Shown in pieces: positions 35,106-42,436 of a DNA stretch of 64,000 nucleotides. The position numbers and the translations under genes were made by a program. The number at the start of each line of letters is the position of its first letter. Position 1 is the stretch's first letter. Source of the DNA: Pyrinomonadaceae bacterium (lineage in GTDB: Bacteria > Acidobacteriota > Blastocatellia > Pyrinomonadales > Pyrinomonadaceae); NCBI GenBank assembly GCA_019694395.1, contig JAIBCC010000023.1, forward strand, positions 1 to 64,000, written 5' to 3'. The notes beneath the pieces were generated by a model. That model searched no databases and was not told the DNA's origin. It saw nothing but the letters and a program-made list of their open reading frames with translations.

Positions 35106-35564
35106 ATGAAAAATTCAAAAACTATTTTTGCTTTAGCGATTAGTTTTATTTTTGCGCTGACGATCTTTGCAATGCCGGTTGATCAGCCTTTTATGAAAGC
35201 GGCAAAAACTAATCTGAACCAAGCCAAAAGCAATTTAAACAAAGCAACTGTTGATAAAGGCGGACATCGTAATAAGGCTTTGGGATTGGTTAAGGATGCG
35301 ATCAATGAAGTTGAGCAAGGCATTAAATTTGATCGCCGTAACGGAACCGAAGATTTTGATGCTAATGATATTTTTAACGGTTCAGAAACAAATTCAATGG
35401 ATCAACCTTATATGCAAAAAGCTAAAGATAATCTTCAAGAAGCTTTGGATAATCTGAACAAAGCAACTGCTGACAAGGGCGGACATCGTAACAAAGCCAT
35501 TGATTTGGTAAAAGAAGCAATTGAGCAAGTTAATAAAGGCATCGCCTTTGATAGAAAAAATTAG
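35106..35564 (+). CDS. secreted protein with two tandem ~54-residue repeats
   Basis: 152 residues with a signal peptide (to about 22, FAMPVD). The mature chain is two near-identical repeats beginning DQPFMKAAKTNL and DQPYMQKAKDNL. Each contains the core LNKAT(V/A)DKGGHRNKA and ends in FDR(R/K)N; a short acidic Asn-rich linker separates them. Each repeat is a likely helical hairpin. The two copies are also similar at DNA level, so the duplication is fairly recent or under selection. Function is unknown. A strong terminator follows. Confidence 0.75.
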   Translation: MKNSKTIFALAISFIFALTIFAMPVDQPFMKAAKTNLNQAKSNLNKATVDKGGHRNKALGLVKDAINEVEQGIKFDRRNGTEDFDANDIFNGSETNSMDQPYMQKAKDNLQEALDNLNKATADKGGHRNKAIDLVKEAIEQVNKGIAFDRKN

Positions 35565-35586
35565 TCCTACTCAAATCGAATTAGAA

Positions 35587-35627
35587 GCAGTAAAAATTAG
35601 ATAACTTCTAATTTTTACTGCTTTTTT
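35587..35627 (+). terminator. strong Rho-independent terminator
   Basis: A perfect 15-bp stem GCAGTAAAAATTAGA / TCTAATTTTTACTGC with a 5-nt loop is followed by TTTTTT, 22 bp past the stop of the repeat-protein gene. Confidence 0.9.
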
Positions 35628-35651
35628 GTTTTGCCTTACAATAAATGATTT

Positions 35652-36269
35652 ATGGAATTACCGAAAATTTATCCGATTACAGATGTTTCGATTACTAAAC
35701 TTTCACATCTTGAGCAAGTCAAACAACTGATTCACGGCGGCGCAAGATTTATTCAGCTGCGCGAAAAATACAGCTCACCGAAGGAATTTTATGAAGCCGC
35801 CAAAGCCGTAATGGATTTTGTCCGAAATACGAATGTCAAAATCATTATCAATGACCGTGTAGATATTGCATTAGCAGTCAAAGCTGATGGCGTTCATCTT
35901 GGTCAAGACGATCTTCCGCCCATTTATGCACGCGAGATTTTAGGCAAAGAGGCAATTATCGGTTTTTCAACTCATAGTGTTGCTCAAGCCGTCGAAGCTG
36001 TAAAATTCCCAATAAATTATGCGGCAATCGGTCCGATTTTTGACACGACGACCAAAGAAAATCCTGATGCAACGATTGGAATTGAAGGATTAAAAACAGT
36101 CCGGCAAGCAATTGGAGATTTTCCACTGGTTGCAATTGGCGGGATTGATTTTGAAAACTTTTCCTCAGTCTTAGAAAACGGAGCAGATTCAGCGGCAATT
36201 ATTAGTGCAATCTTAAAGCCGTCTCATCGAATTTCCGAAAACTTCGGCATTTTTGTAAAACAATTATAA
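35652..36269 (+). CDS. thiE: thiamine phosphate synthase
   Basis: 205 residues, a TIM barrel with the ThiE motifs FIQLREKYSS near 33, INDRVDIALAVKADGVHLGQDD near 66-87, GFSTHS near 104, AIGPIFDTTTKE near 125 and AIGGIDFEN near 158. The enzyme joins HMP-PP and HET-P to form thiamine phosphate in the cytosol. No other thiamine gene and no TPP riboswitch was seen beside it. Confidence 0.95.
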   Translation: MELPKIYPITDVSITKLSHLEQVKQLIHGGARFIQLREKYSSPKEFYEAAKAVMDFVRNTNVKIIINDRVDIALAVKADGVHLGQDDLPPIYAREILGKEAIIGFSTHSVAQAVEAVKFPINYAAIGPIFDTTTKENPDATIGIEGLKTVRQAIGDFPLVAIGGIDFENFSSVLENGADSAAIISAILKPSHRISENFGIFVKQL

Positions 36270-36314
36270 AAGATTTTAAAGTTTGTAAAAGATTTTACTT
36301 GCTTTTCGCCTCAG

Positions 36315-36372
36315 TTTGAGCCAAAATAATTAGCGGCAAGTATTTCGGAAAGTCCTACCTTGCCGGCTCAAA
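36315..36372 (+). promoter_or_regulatory. structured leader upstream of pilT
   Basis: TTTGAGCC (36315-36322) pairs with GGCTCAAA (36365-36372), and GGCAAG (36335-36340) with CTTGCC (36359-36364). They form one long bulged hairpin about 48 bp before the pilT start. It has no T-tract after it. It may be a leader structure or the end of the thiE transcript. Confidence 0.4.
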
Positions 36373-36419
36373 AGTTACCTACCTTTTCTTGAAAAAATTC
36401 GAGGAGTTACCCCAAATAA

Positions 36420-37622
36420 ATGAGTTTATTGGACATAGCGCCGATCATTGAGCAAATGCTGCTCATTTCTGATAACGTCAGCGACCTTAATTTCTCAACC
36501 GGACAAAAACCGCAAGTCGAAATTAGTGGCAGTCTTTACTCTGCTTCACCGATGGGTTTAGGCAAATTAACCGGATTTCAAACTGAGATGATTGCAATGG
36601 CGATCATGCGTGATAACCCGGAGGCTGCTCATCACCTTGCCCGCACCGGAACAGCAGACCTGAGCTGGAGTTTGCCGTCAAAATGTCGCTTTCGTGTCAA
36701 TATCTTTCAACAACGTAATTCTTATTCGATCGTGATGCGGGTTATTCCGCACGAAATTCCGAGTTTTGAATCTTTAAAAGTTCCGCCGCAGCTTTCCGAT
36801 ATTTGCGGTTTACGAAATGGTTTGGTTTTGGTGACAGGTCCGACAGGTTCAGGTAAAAGTTCGACTTTGGCGGCAGTTATTGACCGTATTAACGAACAAA
36901 AAAGTTATCACATTGTCACCATCGAAGACCCGATAGAATTTTTGCATTCGCATAAAAAATGCACTATCAATCAACGCGAAGTCGGTTCCGATACAAAAGA
37001 TTTCAGCTCTGCCTTACGCGCCGCTCTGCGTCAGGCTCCAAAAGTTATTCTGGTCGGTGAAATGCGTGACCTTGAGACGACTGAAATCGCTCTCGAAGCA
37101 GCAGAAACAGGTCACTTGGTTCTTTCAACCCTGCACACAATTGACGCTTCCAAAACAGTTGACCGGATTATCGGTATGTATCCGAAAAACGAAGAAAAGG
37201 TAATTCGCACCCGTTTGGCGCAAACTTTTCGTTATATCGTTTCACAACGTTTGATTCCCAAAGCAGATGGCAAAGGTCGGGTGGCAGCGGTTGAAATTTT
37301 GAAATCTAATCCGAGAACCCGCGAATACATCGAAAAAGGTGAAGAACAAGGCAAGAGTTTGCTTGACGCAATGAAGGACGGAGAAATTGACGGAATGCAG
37401 GATTTTGATACCGTAATTCGCCAATTGATAGAAAAGGAAGTTGTAACACTTGATGACGGACTTTCGTATGCTACCAATCAAAATAACTTATTGCTTCAAT
37501 TAAAAGGTTTGGGCGGCACCGAAGACTTTATTAATAGTCAGCCGGCATCTAACCAATTTAACGGCGGGGCAGTTCCGCCGCCAGCTGCTATCAATAATAC
37601 TTTTGTTGATTTACTTGAATAA
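36420..37622 (+). CDS. pilT: type IV pilus retraction ATPase PilT
   Basis: 400 residues, slightly longer than usual because of a C-terminal Gly/Pro/Asn tail. It has Walker A GPTGSGKSS near 140, the Asp box TIEDPIEFLH, Walker B KVILVGEMRD and the His box STLHTIDAS. PilT hexamers power pilus retraction and twitching at the inner face of the membrane. No other pil gene lies in the window. The gene after it, a zinc-ribbon protein, may be functionally linked. Confidence 0.93.
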   Translation: MSLLDIAPIIEQMLLISDNVSDLNFSTGQKPQVEISGSLYSASPMGLGKLTGFQTEMIAMAIMRDNPEAAHHLARTGTADLSWSLPSKCRFRVNIFQQRNSYSIVMRVIPHEIPSFESLKVPPQLSDICGLRNGLVLVTGPTGSGKSSTLAAVIDRINEQKSYHIVTIEDPIEFLHSHKKCTINQREVGSDTKDFSSALRAALRQAPKVILVGEMRDLETTEIALEAAETGHLVLSTLHTIDASKTVDRIIGMYPKNEEKVIRTRLAQTFRYIVSQRLIPKADGKGRVAAVEILKSNPRTREYIEKGEEQGKSLLDAMKDGEIDGMQDFDTVIRQLIEKEVVTLDDGLSYATNQNNLLLQLKGLGGTEDFINSQPASNQFNGGAVPPPAAINNTFVDLLE

Positions 37623-37630
37623 TTATTTGG

Positions 37631-37750
37631 GTCTTTGATCTTTGATCTTTGACCTTTGATAAATCTTCTTTAATTCGTTTGTAAAAAATCCAGAATTGAA
37701 CCGCTAAGAAAATTATTAAGATCAAAGATCAAAGATCGAAGGTCTAAAAT
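37631..37750. repeat. inverted arms of TTTGATC/GATCAAA heptads
   Basis: The left arm (37631-37660) holds repeated TTTGATC, and the right arm (37719-37750) repeated GATCAAA. They form a potential long hairpin between pilT and the following gene. The unit period is 7 bp. Confidence 0.6.
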
Positions 37751-37759
37751 CATAAAATT

Positions 37760-38479
37760 ATGATCATACGTTGCGATAACTGCTCAGTTTCCCTCCAATT
37801 AGATGAATCAAAGGTTCCAGCCGGTCATTTCACCGTCCGCTGTCCGCGCTGTCAAAACTTGATTCGTGTCAACAGCAAACAAACTTCTACTGTTCAACAA
37901 TTAGAAGCAAATGTTCCTGCTCCTGCGGTCGAAGACGGCAAACAAGAATTTTCGGCAAAAGAACAGGAGTTTGAAATAAATAATGCAATGCGTTCTTTGC
38001 TCTCGGCATTGCAAAAAGAAAATAAAGTTCTGGATGCAAATGATGAGTCAGGCGAAAAACCGCGCCGGGTCTTGCTTTGTCTCGGACAAAGACGGGATGC
38101 AATCGCTAAAGTTTTAGTAGATTCGGGTTACAAGGTGTATCTGGCTCAAACTCCTGCCCAAGCTAATGAGCGAATGCGTGAAGGAAAAACCGAGATTTTG
38201 GTTTTTTCGCCCGATTTTGCAGCTGAATTTGGCGGTGCGGCAATTTTGCAGCAAAAACTAAATGCAATGTATTCGTCCGAACGCCGCCGCTTGTTTTTAG
38301 TTTTGGTAGAAGATAACGGTGCAACTCTTAATGCTCACGAAGCCTTTATCCGCAATCTAAACCTGATCGTAAATACGGCTGATATTCCTAAATTACCTCT
38401 TATTCTGAATCGTGCTTTGCGGGATTTTAATGAACTCTATCATTATTTCAATGAAGCAACCGGGGCAGCGGCGATTTAA
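37760..38479 (+). CDS. MJ0042-type zinc-ribbon protein with a receiver-like domain
   Basis: 239 residues. The N-terminal zinc ribbon IIRCDNCSVSLQLDESKVP...VRCPRCQNLIRV (residues 2-40) is the MJ0042/zinc_ribbon_5 type. A charged linker follows, then a Rossmann-like domain (about 100-230: RVLLCLGQRRDAIAKVLVDSGYKVYLAQ, ILVFSPDF) that looks like a degenerate receiver. A phosphorylatable acidic triad is not evident. Such proteins often occur with gliding or pilus genes; the location after pilT suggests a motility-related role, as inference. Confidence 0.72.
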   Translation: MIIRCDNCSVSLQLDESKVPAGHFTVRCPRCQNLIRVNSKQTSTVQQLEANVPAPAVEDGKQEFSAKEQEFEINNAMRSLLSALQKENKVLDANDESGEKPRRVLLCLGQRRDAIAKVLVDSGYKVYLAQTPAQANERMREGKTEILVFSPDFAAEFGGAAILQQKLNAMYSSERRRLFLVLVEDNGATLNAHEAFIRNLNLIVNTADIPKLPLILNRALRDFNELYHYFNEATGAAAI

Positions 38480-38534
38480 TTGTCAAAGGTCAAAAGTCTA
38501 AGGTCATAAAACAGAATTACTTAAACTTTCTACC

Positions 38535-39254
38535 TTACCCATTAAGTGCATATCTTTGAATCGTAAAGAGATGATTAATTCCTTTTTCGGCTAATTCGAG
38601 CATTTCGTTCATTTGCTCACGGGAAAAAGGCTCACGTTCCGCAGTTCCTTGAATTTCGATAAACTTCCCTGCTCCGGTGCAAACGATGTTCATATCAACT
38701 TCGGCGGTTGAATCTTCGTCGTAGCACAAATCAAGAATTGCAGTTTCCTCAATAATTCCCACACTTACCGCCGCAACCTCGCTCAGAATCGGGGATTTTT
38801 TCAAAATACCTTTCGCCATCAGTTTTTTGATTGCTAAAGACATTGCCACATACGCTCCCGTAATTGAGGCACAACGAGTGCCTCCATCCGCTAAAATCAC
38901 ATCGCAATCTATCAAAATCTGACGCTCGCCTAGTGTTTTAGTATCAACTACCGCCCGTAGGCTGCGTCCGATGAGCCGCTGAATCTCCTGCGTTCTACCC
39001 GAAGGACGCAGGGTTTCGCGTTGTGTGCGGGTTTGCGTGGCACGCGGGAGCATTGCATATTCTGCCGTTACCCAGCCTGTTCCTTTATTCCGCAGGAATG
39101 GTGGAACTTTTTCTTCTACGCTGGCAGTGCAGATCACTTTTGTATTTCCGACTTCGATCAACGCCGAGCCTTCGGCATATGGTGAAATATTTGGGGTAAT
39201 TTTCGTGTTGCGTAATTGGTCAATTGCGCGTTTATCTTTTCTTTCAAAACTCAT
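38535..39254 (-). CDS. rph: ribonuclease PH
   Basis: 239 residues. The start [35 protein letters not shown], the Arg-rich loop [10 protein letters not shown], the family signature near [11 protein letters not shown] and the [14 protein letters not shown] active-site segment identify RNase PH, a phosphorolytic 3'-5' exonuclease that trims tRNA 3' ends. It lies 45 bp after murI on the same strand and is likely co-transcribed. Confidence 0.95.
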   Translation of the reverse strand: MSFERKDKRAIDQLRNTKITPNISPYAEGSALIEVGNTKVICTASVEEKVPPFLRNKGTGWVTAEYAMLPRATQTRTQRETLRPSGRTQEIQRLIGRSLRAVVDTKTLGERQILIDCDVILADGGTRCASITGAYVAMSLAIKKLMAKGILKKSPILSEVAAVSVGIIEETAILDLCYDEDSTAEVDMNIVCTGAGKFIEIQGTAEREPFSREQMNEMLELAEKGINHLFTIQRYALNG

Positions 39255-39261
39255 TTTTTTA

Positions 39262-39322
39262 AAGTCTCAAGTCCAAAGTCTCAAGTCTCAAGTCATTTTT
39301 TACTTTTTACTTTTTACTTTTA
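39262..39322. repeat. AAGTCTC and TACTTTT heptad tracts reaching into murI
   Basis: AAGTCTC-type heptads (39262-39294) are followed by a TTTTTAC heptad run (39295-39322). The second tract lies within the last codons of murI. Confidence 0.55.
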
Positions 39323-40169
39323 GCTCTGCTAGTTCAATATCTTCTAATTTGGTTGGCTTTGCGCCTAAAAATCTTTCGGCAACATTGGCAAAACGATATG
39401 CTGCGTCGGTGACATAAAAATGGTCTAAATCATCACAAAGATTGCGTTTTCCACTAACCTGATTTGGATTTGCCAAATTCATTCTTTCCAATAATTCAGC
39501 AACTTCTTCGGCGCAGGCTTCACCTGAATCAATAAGTGTAACATTTTCACCAACAGTTTGCTGAATGACATCGCGCAAAATCGGATAATGGGTGCAGCCC
39601 AGCACAACGGCTTCCGGCTGAAATTCAATTATTTTCGACAAATAGCGTTTAGCGATAGAAAATGTCTCCACCTCCTGCGTCCAGCCTTCTTCGGATAACG
39701 GAACAAAAAGCGGACACGCAGTTTGAATAACTTCGGCAGTTTCTTTGGCGAGTTTGATGGCTTTTTCATATGCTCCGCTTGAAACGGTTGCTTCGGTAGC
39801 TATCACGCCGATCCGATCAGCAATTTTCGCCGCTTTTCGCGCACCCGGACCAATTACGCCAACGACATCAAGCCCGATAGTTTCACGAATTTTCGGTAAA
39901 GCGAGCGCAGAAGCCGTATTACAAGCAACAACCAGCATTTTAATTCCGCGTGAAGCTAAAAAAACCGCATTTTCCAGCGCATAGCGTTCTACGGTTGACA
40001 GAGACTTTGTGCCGTATGGAACCCGAGCCGTATCTCCGAGATAGATAAAATGCTCGTTCGGCAGCCGATTGTGCAAAGCACGATAGACCGTTAAGCCGCC
40101 AACACCCGAATCAAAAATTCCTATTGGTAAATTTTTTATTGTATTATTTTGGGTTGTTAACTCCTTCAT
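39300..40169 (-). CDS. murI: glutamate racemase
   Basis: 289 residues. The two catalytic cysteines lie in VVACNTASALALP and VVLGCTHYPIL, and the start GIFDSGVGGLTVYRAL and LGDTARVPYG motifs are intact. It makes D-glutamate for peptidoglycan. ATG at 40169 (MKELTTQNN) is chosen because the 15 residues before it are atypical. The final Lys-rich residues come from a heptad repeat tract and are probably not needed. It is upstream of rph in a two-gene unit. Confidence 0.94.
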   Translation of the reverse strand: MKELTTQNNTIKNLPIGIFDSGVGGLTVYRALHNRLPNEHFIYLGDTARVPYGTKSLSTVERYALENAVFLASRGIKMLVVACNTASALALPKIRETIGLDVVGVIGPGARKAAKIADRIGVIATEATVSSGAYEKAIKLAKETAEVIQTACPLFVPLSEEGWTQEVETFSIAKRYLSKIIEFQPEAVVLGCTHYPILRDVIQQTVGENVTLIDSGEACAEEVAELLERMNLANPNQVSGKRNLCDDLDHFYVTDAAYRFANVAERFLGAKPTKLEDIELAELKVKSKK

Positions 40170-40399
40170 TGATCCGAAAGAGTAAGAATATGGTTTTGAC
40201 CGTGTAAAAGTCAAAAAACCGAGCGTGTTTTTGTTCGATAACTCGAAAACTATTTTAGTTTCAAATAAAAAACTTCATAGTTTTCGAGTCTCGCATTGGG
40301 GGAGTAAATATCTCCCGTATATTACCTACAGACAGGAAATCCAATTTTTCTAGGGATTGGTGCGTTCCTTCAGAGATTGTAAGGTTAAGTATCAGCTTT
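40170..40399. other. spacer with two hairpins between pqqD-like gene and murI
   Basis: A perfect 12-bp inverted repeat ACTCGAAAACTA (40241-40252) / TAGTTTTCGAGT (40278-40289) and a short GGGAG/CTCCC stem (about 40300-40316). Neither is followed by a T-tract on the minus strand. Otherwise nothing was seen in this gap. Confidence 0.45.
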
Positions 40400-40657
40400 C
40401 TAACAAACTTCCAGTAATCTTTCGCCCTTGAGCCGATCCAAAGCCATCAAAACTACTCTTTCGCTCACAGAAACACCGAGTTCATTGCCGATTTCCCGTG
40501 CAATTTCCTGTGAATCCTTGCTGCCGTCGCATTTTTCCCAGACGTATGCCGAGGTCGGATTCAGATGAATATAGCTATGGTTCAAAATATCTTCGATAAA
40601 AAGTTCGCCGGTGTCACGTTTAATTACTAAATCATTGGTTCGTGCAATTGGTCTCAT
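40400..40657 (-). CDS. orphan PqqD-type peptide chaperone
   Basis: 85 residues. MRPIARTNDLVIKRDTGELFIED, then HLNPTSAYVWEKCDGSKDSQEIAREIG and VLMALDRLKGERLLEV, follow the PqqD winged-helix pattern (RRE-type domain). PqqD proteins present a precursor peptide to a radical-SAM or other maturase. No precursor, maturase or PQQ gene is nearby. ATG at 40657 is preferred, with AAGGGG 10 nt upstream, to an in-frame ATG at 40690. A perfect sigma-54 promoter lies 51 bp upstream. Confidence 0.75.
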   Translation of the reverse strand: MRPIARTNDLVIKRDTGELFIEDILNHSYIHLNPTSAYVWEKCDGSKDSQEIAREIGNELGVSVSERVVLMALDRLKGERLLEVC

Positions 40658-40707
40658 AAAATAATTACCCCTTATAAAACTATCTGCCATCAGGCAACTA
40701 TAATTAG

Positions 40708-40723
40708 TGCAACCCTCGTGCCA
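40708..40723 (-). promoter_or_regulatory. perfect sigma-54 promoter before the PqqD-like gene
   Basis: On the minus strand TGGCACGAGGGTTGCA matches the consensus TGGCACG-N4-TTGCA at every defined base. The predicted start is near 40697, giving a leader of about 40 nt. Confidence 0.75.
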
Positions 40724-40795
40724 ATTGCCTTAGTAATTGTGAAATGCCGATATTTATTGAACAAAATGTGATTTTGGATTTTCCTGAGAAGATTT

Positions 40796-40831
40796 ACAAA
40801 AAAGTAAATCGGTCAGATTGACCGATTTACT
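40796..40831 (-). terminator. terminator of the tmRNA gene
   Basis: AGTAAATCGGTCA (40803-40815) and TGACCGATTTACT (40819-40831) form a perfect 13-bp stem. On the minus strand it is followed by TTTTTGT. It lies 17 bp beyond the mature tmRNA 3' end. Confidence 0.88.
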
Positions 40832-40847
40832 AATTCATAACGATTGA

Positions 40848-41216
40848 TGGAAGCGGCGGGAATCGAACCCGCATCCAAAGGCTGTGACCCAGGGAATCTA
40901 CACGCTTAGTTAATTTGCTTTAAATCTCGTCCGTCAAAAGTCAGCAAACTAACAAAACCTTTTGACAGACCAGCCTGACTAACATTTCGCACACGCCCGC
41001 AGGCGGTGGACGTGCGCTAGTTTGAACTGTGTTATGCCCCGTTCACTCGCTCCAAACTGACTTGTGGCGGGACACTTGTGGCTAGACTTAACTAGGCAGC
41101 AAGAGCCAATTCTTGGTTGGCATTTGTTTTTCTTCCAGTGGTTTAACGAGCTACCGAAAGCAAGCCCGACGTGCATCCAAAGATCTAACTAACCCCTGTC
41201 GAAGCCTGTCGCCCCC
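40848..41216 (-). ncRNA. ssrA: transfer-messenger RNA (tmRNA)
   Basis: 369 nt. The 5' end GGGGGCGACAGGCTTCGACAG and the 3' T-arm/acceptor GGTTCGATTCCCGCCGCTTCCA pair in a tRNA-like acceptor of 7 bp including two G-U pairs. CCA is not encoded. The internal frame (about 41092-41136) ends in NANQELALAA and a TAG stop, the typical degradation tag. tmRNA rescues stalled ribosomes with SmpB. A -10-like TAAAAT (41233-41238) with TTTTCA 18 bp further upstream could be its promoter. Confidence 0.95.
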
Positions 41217-41293
41217 GAAAGTTAGGAAAGCTATTTTACGGTATTTTGAGGTAAATTGAAAATCATTGGTTGTATATTTTCTGCTTAGAACTA

Positions 41294-41330
41294 TTGACAC
41301 CCTTGCTATAATGGTTAAATCTTGTGTCAA
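41294..41330 (+). promoter_or_regulatory. promoter region with TTGACAC/GTGTCAA inverted repeat
   Basis: TTGACAC (41294-41300) and GTGTCAA (41324-41330) flank a consensus TATAAT (41307-41312). The repeat may be an operator around the -10. TTGACA lies too close to that TATAAT to be its -35. Confidence 0.35.
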
Positions 41331-41346
41331 AAGGAGTATTAGCAAA

Positions 41347-42387
41347 ATGCGCGGAAAAACTATTTTAATGACCATTGTGCTCGGAGGATTATCATATTAC
41401 TCTCCTATATTTGGGCAGCAAATTCCCAATGACCCTAACAGTTTGCCGCAAATGATCGGTAATCGGGATTCTTCAAACAGCCGAGTTAAAAATCCTATTA
41501 CGATTTTCGGTAAGGTTTTTATTGACGGATTATCTTCGACTCAAGAAAGACCAACAATTTATGTTTTGGCTTTTTCCTACGGACGATTTGTTGAAAAACG
41601 GCAAGTTTCTCCGAGCGGTTCATATACAATCAACGGTTTGCCGCGTGATGGATTGACCATTAGCTTTGAGATTGACGGTGTTGAGGTCGCAAATTATCAA
41701 ATTATGACACCTATCTCGGATACTGTTTCTCAGGATGCCAACATTAGTTTATTGCAAATCCAAAACGCCAAAAATAAAACAGGTGTCGTGGCAGCTAATT
41801 CTTTATATCAACGCAGCAATGAAAACCAGAAATTATTTGAAAAAGCTCTGGAACAAATAAAACTCAAGAAAAACAATGAAGCAGTTTCCCTCCTCAAAGA
41901 AGTTATTAAGAATGATGAAAAAGACTTTGTTGCCTGGACACAATTGGGAGATGTTTTATTTTCACAGGAAAAAAATGACGATGCCGAAAAATCTTATCAG
42001 GAAGCCCTCAAACAGAACCCTAAATTTGTAACCGCAATGATTAATTTAGGCAGAGTTTATTTAGTCAAAAGTAATGGCGAAAAAGCTATTGAAACTTTGA
42101 CTAAAGCAGTTGAAGATCAACCGGCTTCACCCGATGCAAATTACTTTTTAGGTGAAGCTTATTTGTTTGTTAAGAAAGGTTCAAAAGCGGTTGGTTATCT
42201 TAACGAAGCAATTCGCCTTGATCCGGTTGGAAAAGCCGACGCGCATTTGAGACTTGCCGCCCTTTATAACGGAGCTAACTTAAAAGACAAGGCGGCGCAG
42301 GAATACAAACTCTTTTTAGAAAAAATTCCCAATTATAAAGAAAAAGAAAAACTCGAAAAATATATCAAAGAAAATTTACCCAAATAA
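41347..42387 (+). CDS. secreted TPR protein with a regulatory-like beta domain
   Basis: 346 residues with a signal peptide ending near IFGQQ (about 25). Residues about 45-130 form a small carboxypeptidase-regulatory or transthyretin-like beta domain (GKVFIDGLSSTQERPTIYVLAFSYG...SGSYTINGLP). Four TPRs follow from about 165 (NEAVSLLKEVIKNDEKD, DDAEKSYQEALKQNPK, EKAIETLTKAVEDQPA, KAVGYLNEAIRLDPV). ATG at 41347 has AAAAGGAG 10 nt upstream. It is convergent with the TonB receptor gene and shares a terminator with it. Confidence 0.85.
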   Translation: MRGKTILMTIVLGGLSYYSPIFGQQIPNDPNSLPQMIGNRDSSNSRVKNPITIFGKVFIDGLSSTQERPTIYVLAFSYGRFVEKRQVSPSGSYTINGLPRDGLTISFEIDGVEVANYQIMTPISDTVSQDANISLLQIQNAKNKTGVVAANSLYQRSNENQKLFEKALEQIKLKKNNEAVSLLKEVIKNDEKDFVAWTQLGDVLFSQEKNDDAEKSYQEALKQNPKFVTAMINLGRVYLVKSNGEKAIETLTKAVEDQPASPDANYFLGEAYLFVKKGSKAVGYLNEAIRLDPVGKADAHLRLAALYNGANLKDKAAQEYKLFLEKIPNYKEKEKLEKYIKENLPK

Positions 42388-42388
42388 A

Positions 42389-42416
42389 AAAGCGGGCTGA
42401 AAATTCAACCCGCTTT
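42389..42416. terminator. bidirectional terminator
   Basis: AAAGCGGG and CCCGCTTT form an 8-bp stem between convergent genes. An A/T run on the left side gives a U-tract for the minus-strand transcript; the right side is only weakly T-rich. Confidence 0.7.
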
Positions 42417-42436
42417 CAATCCAACGAAATTAATCG

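Noticed and set aside
36270..36419. Riboswitch (TPP or cyclic-di-GMP class) between thiE and pilT
   Set aside because: The hairpin lacks the conserved cores of those classes.
41294..41312. TTGACA followed by TATAAT as one promoter
   Set aside because: Only 7 bp separate them; a usable spacer is 16-18 bp.
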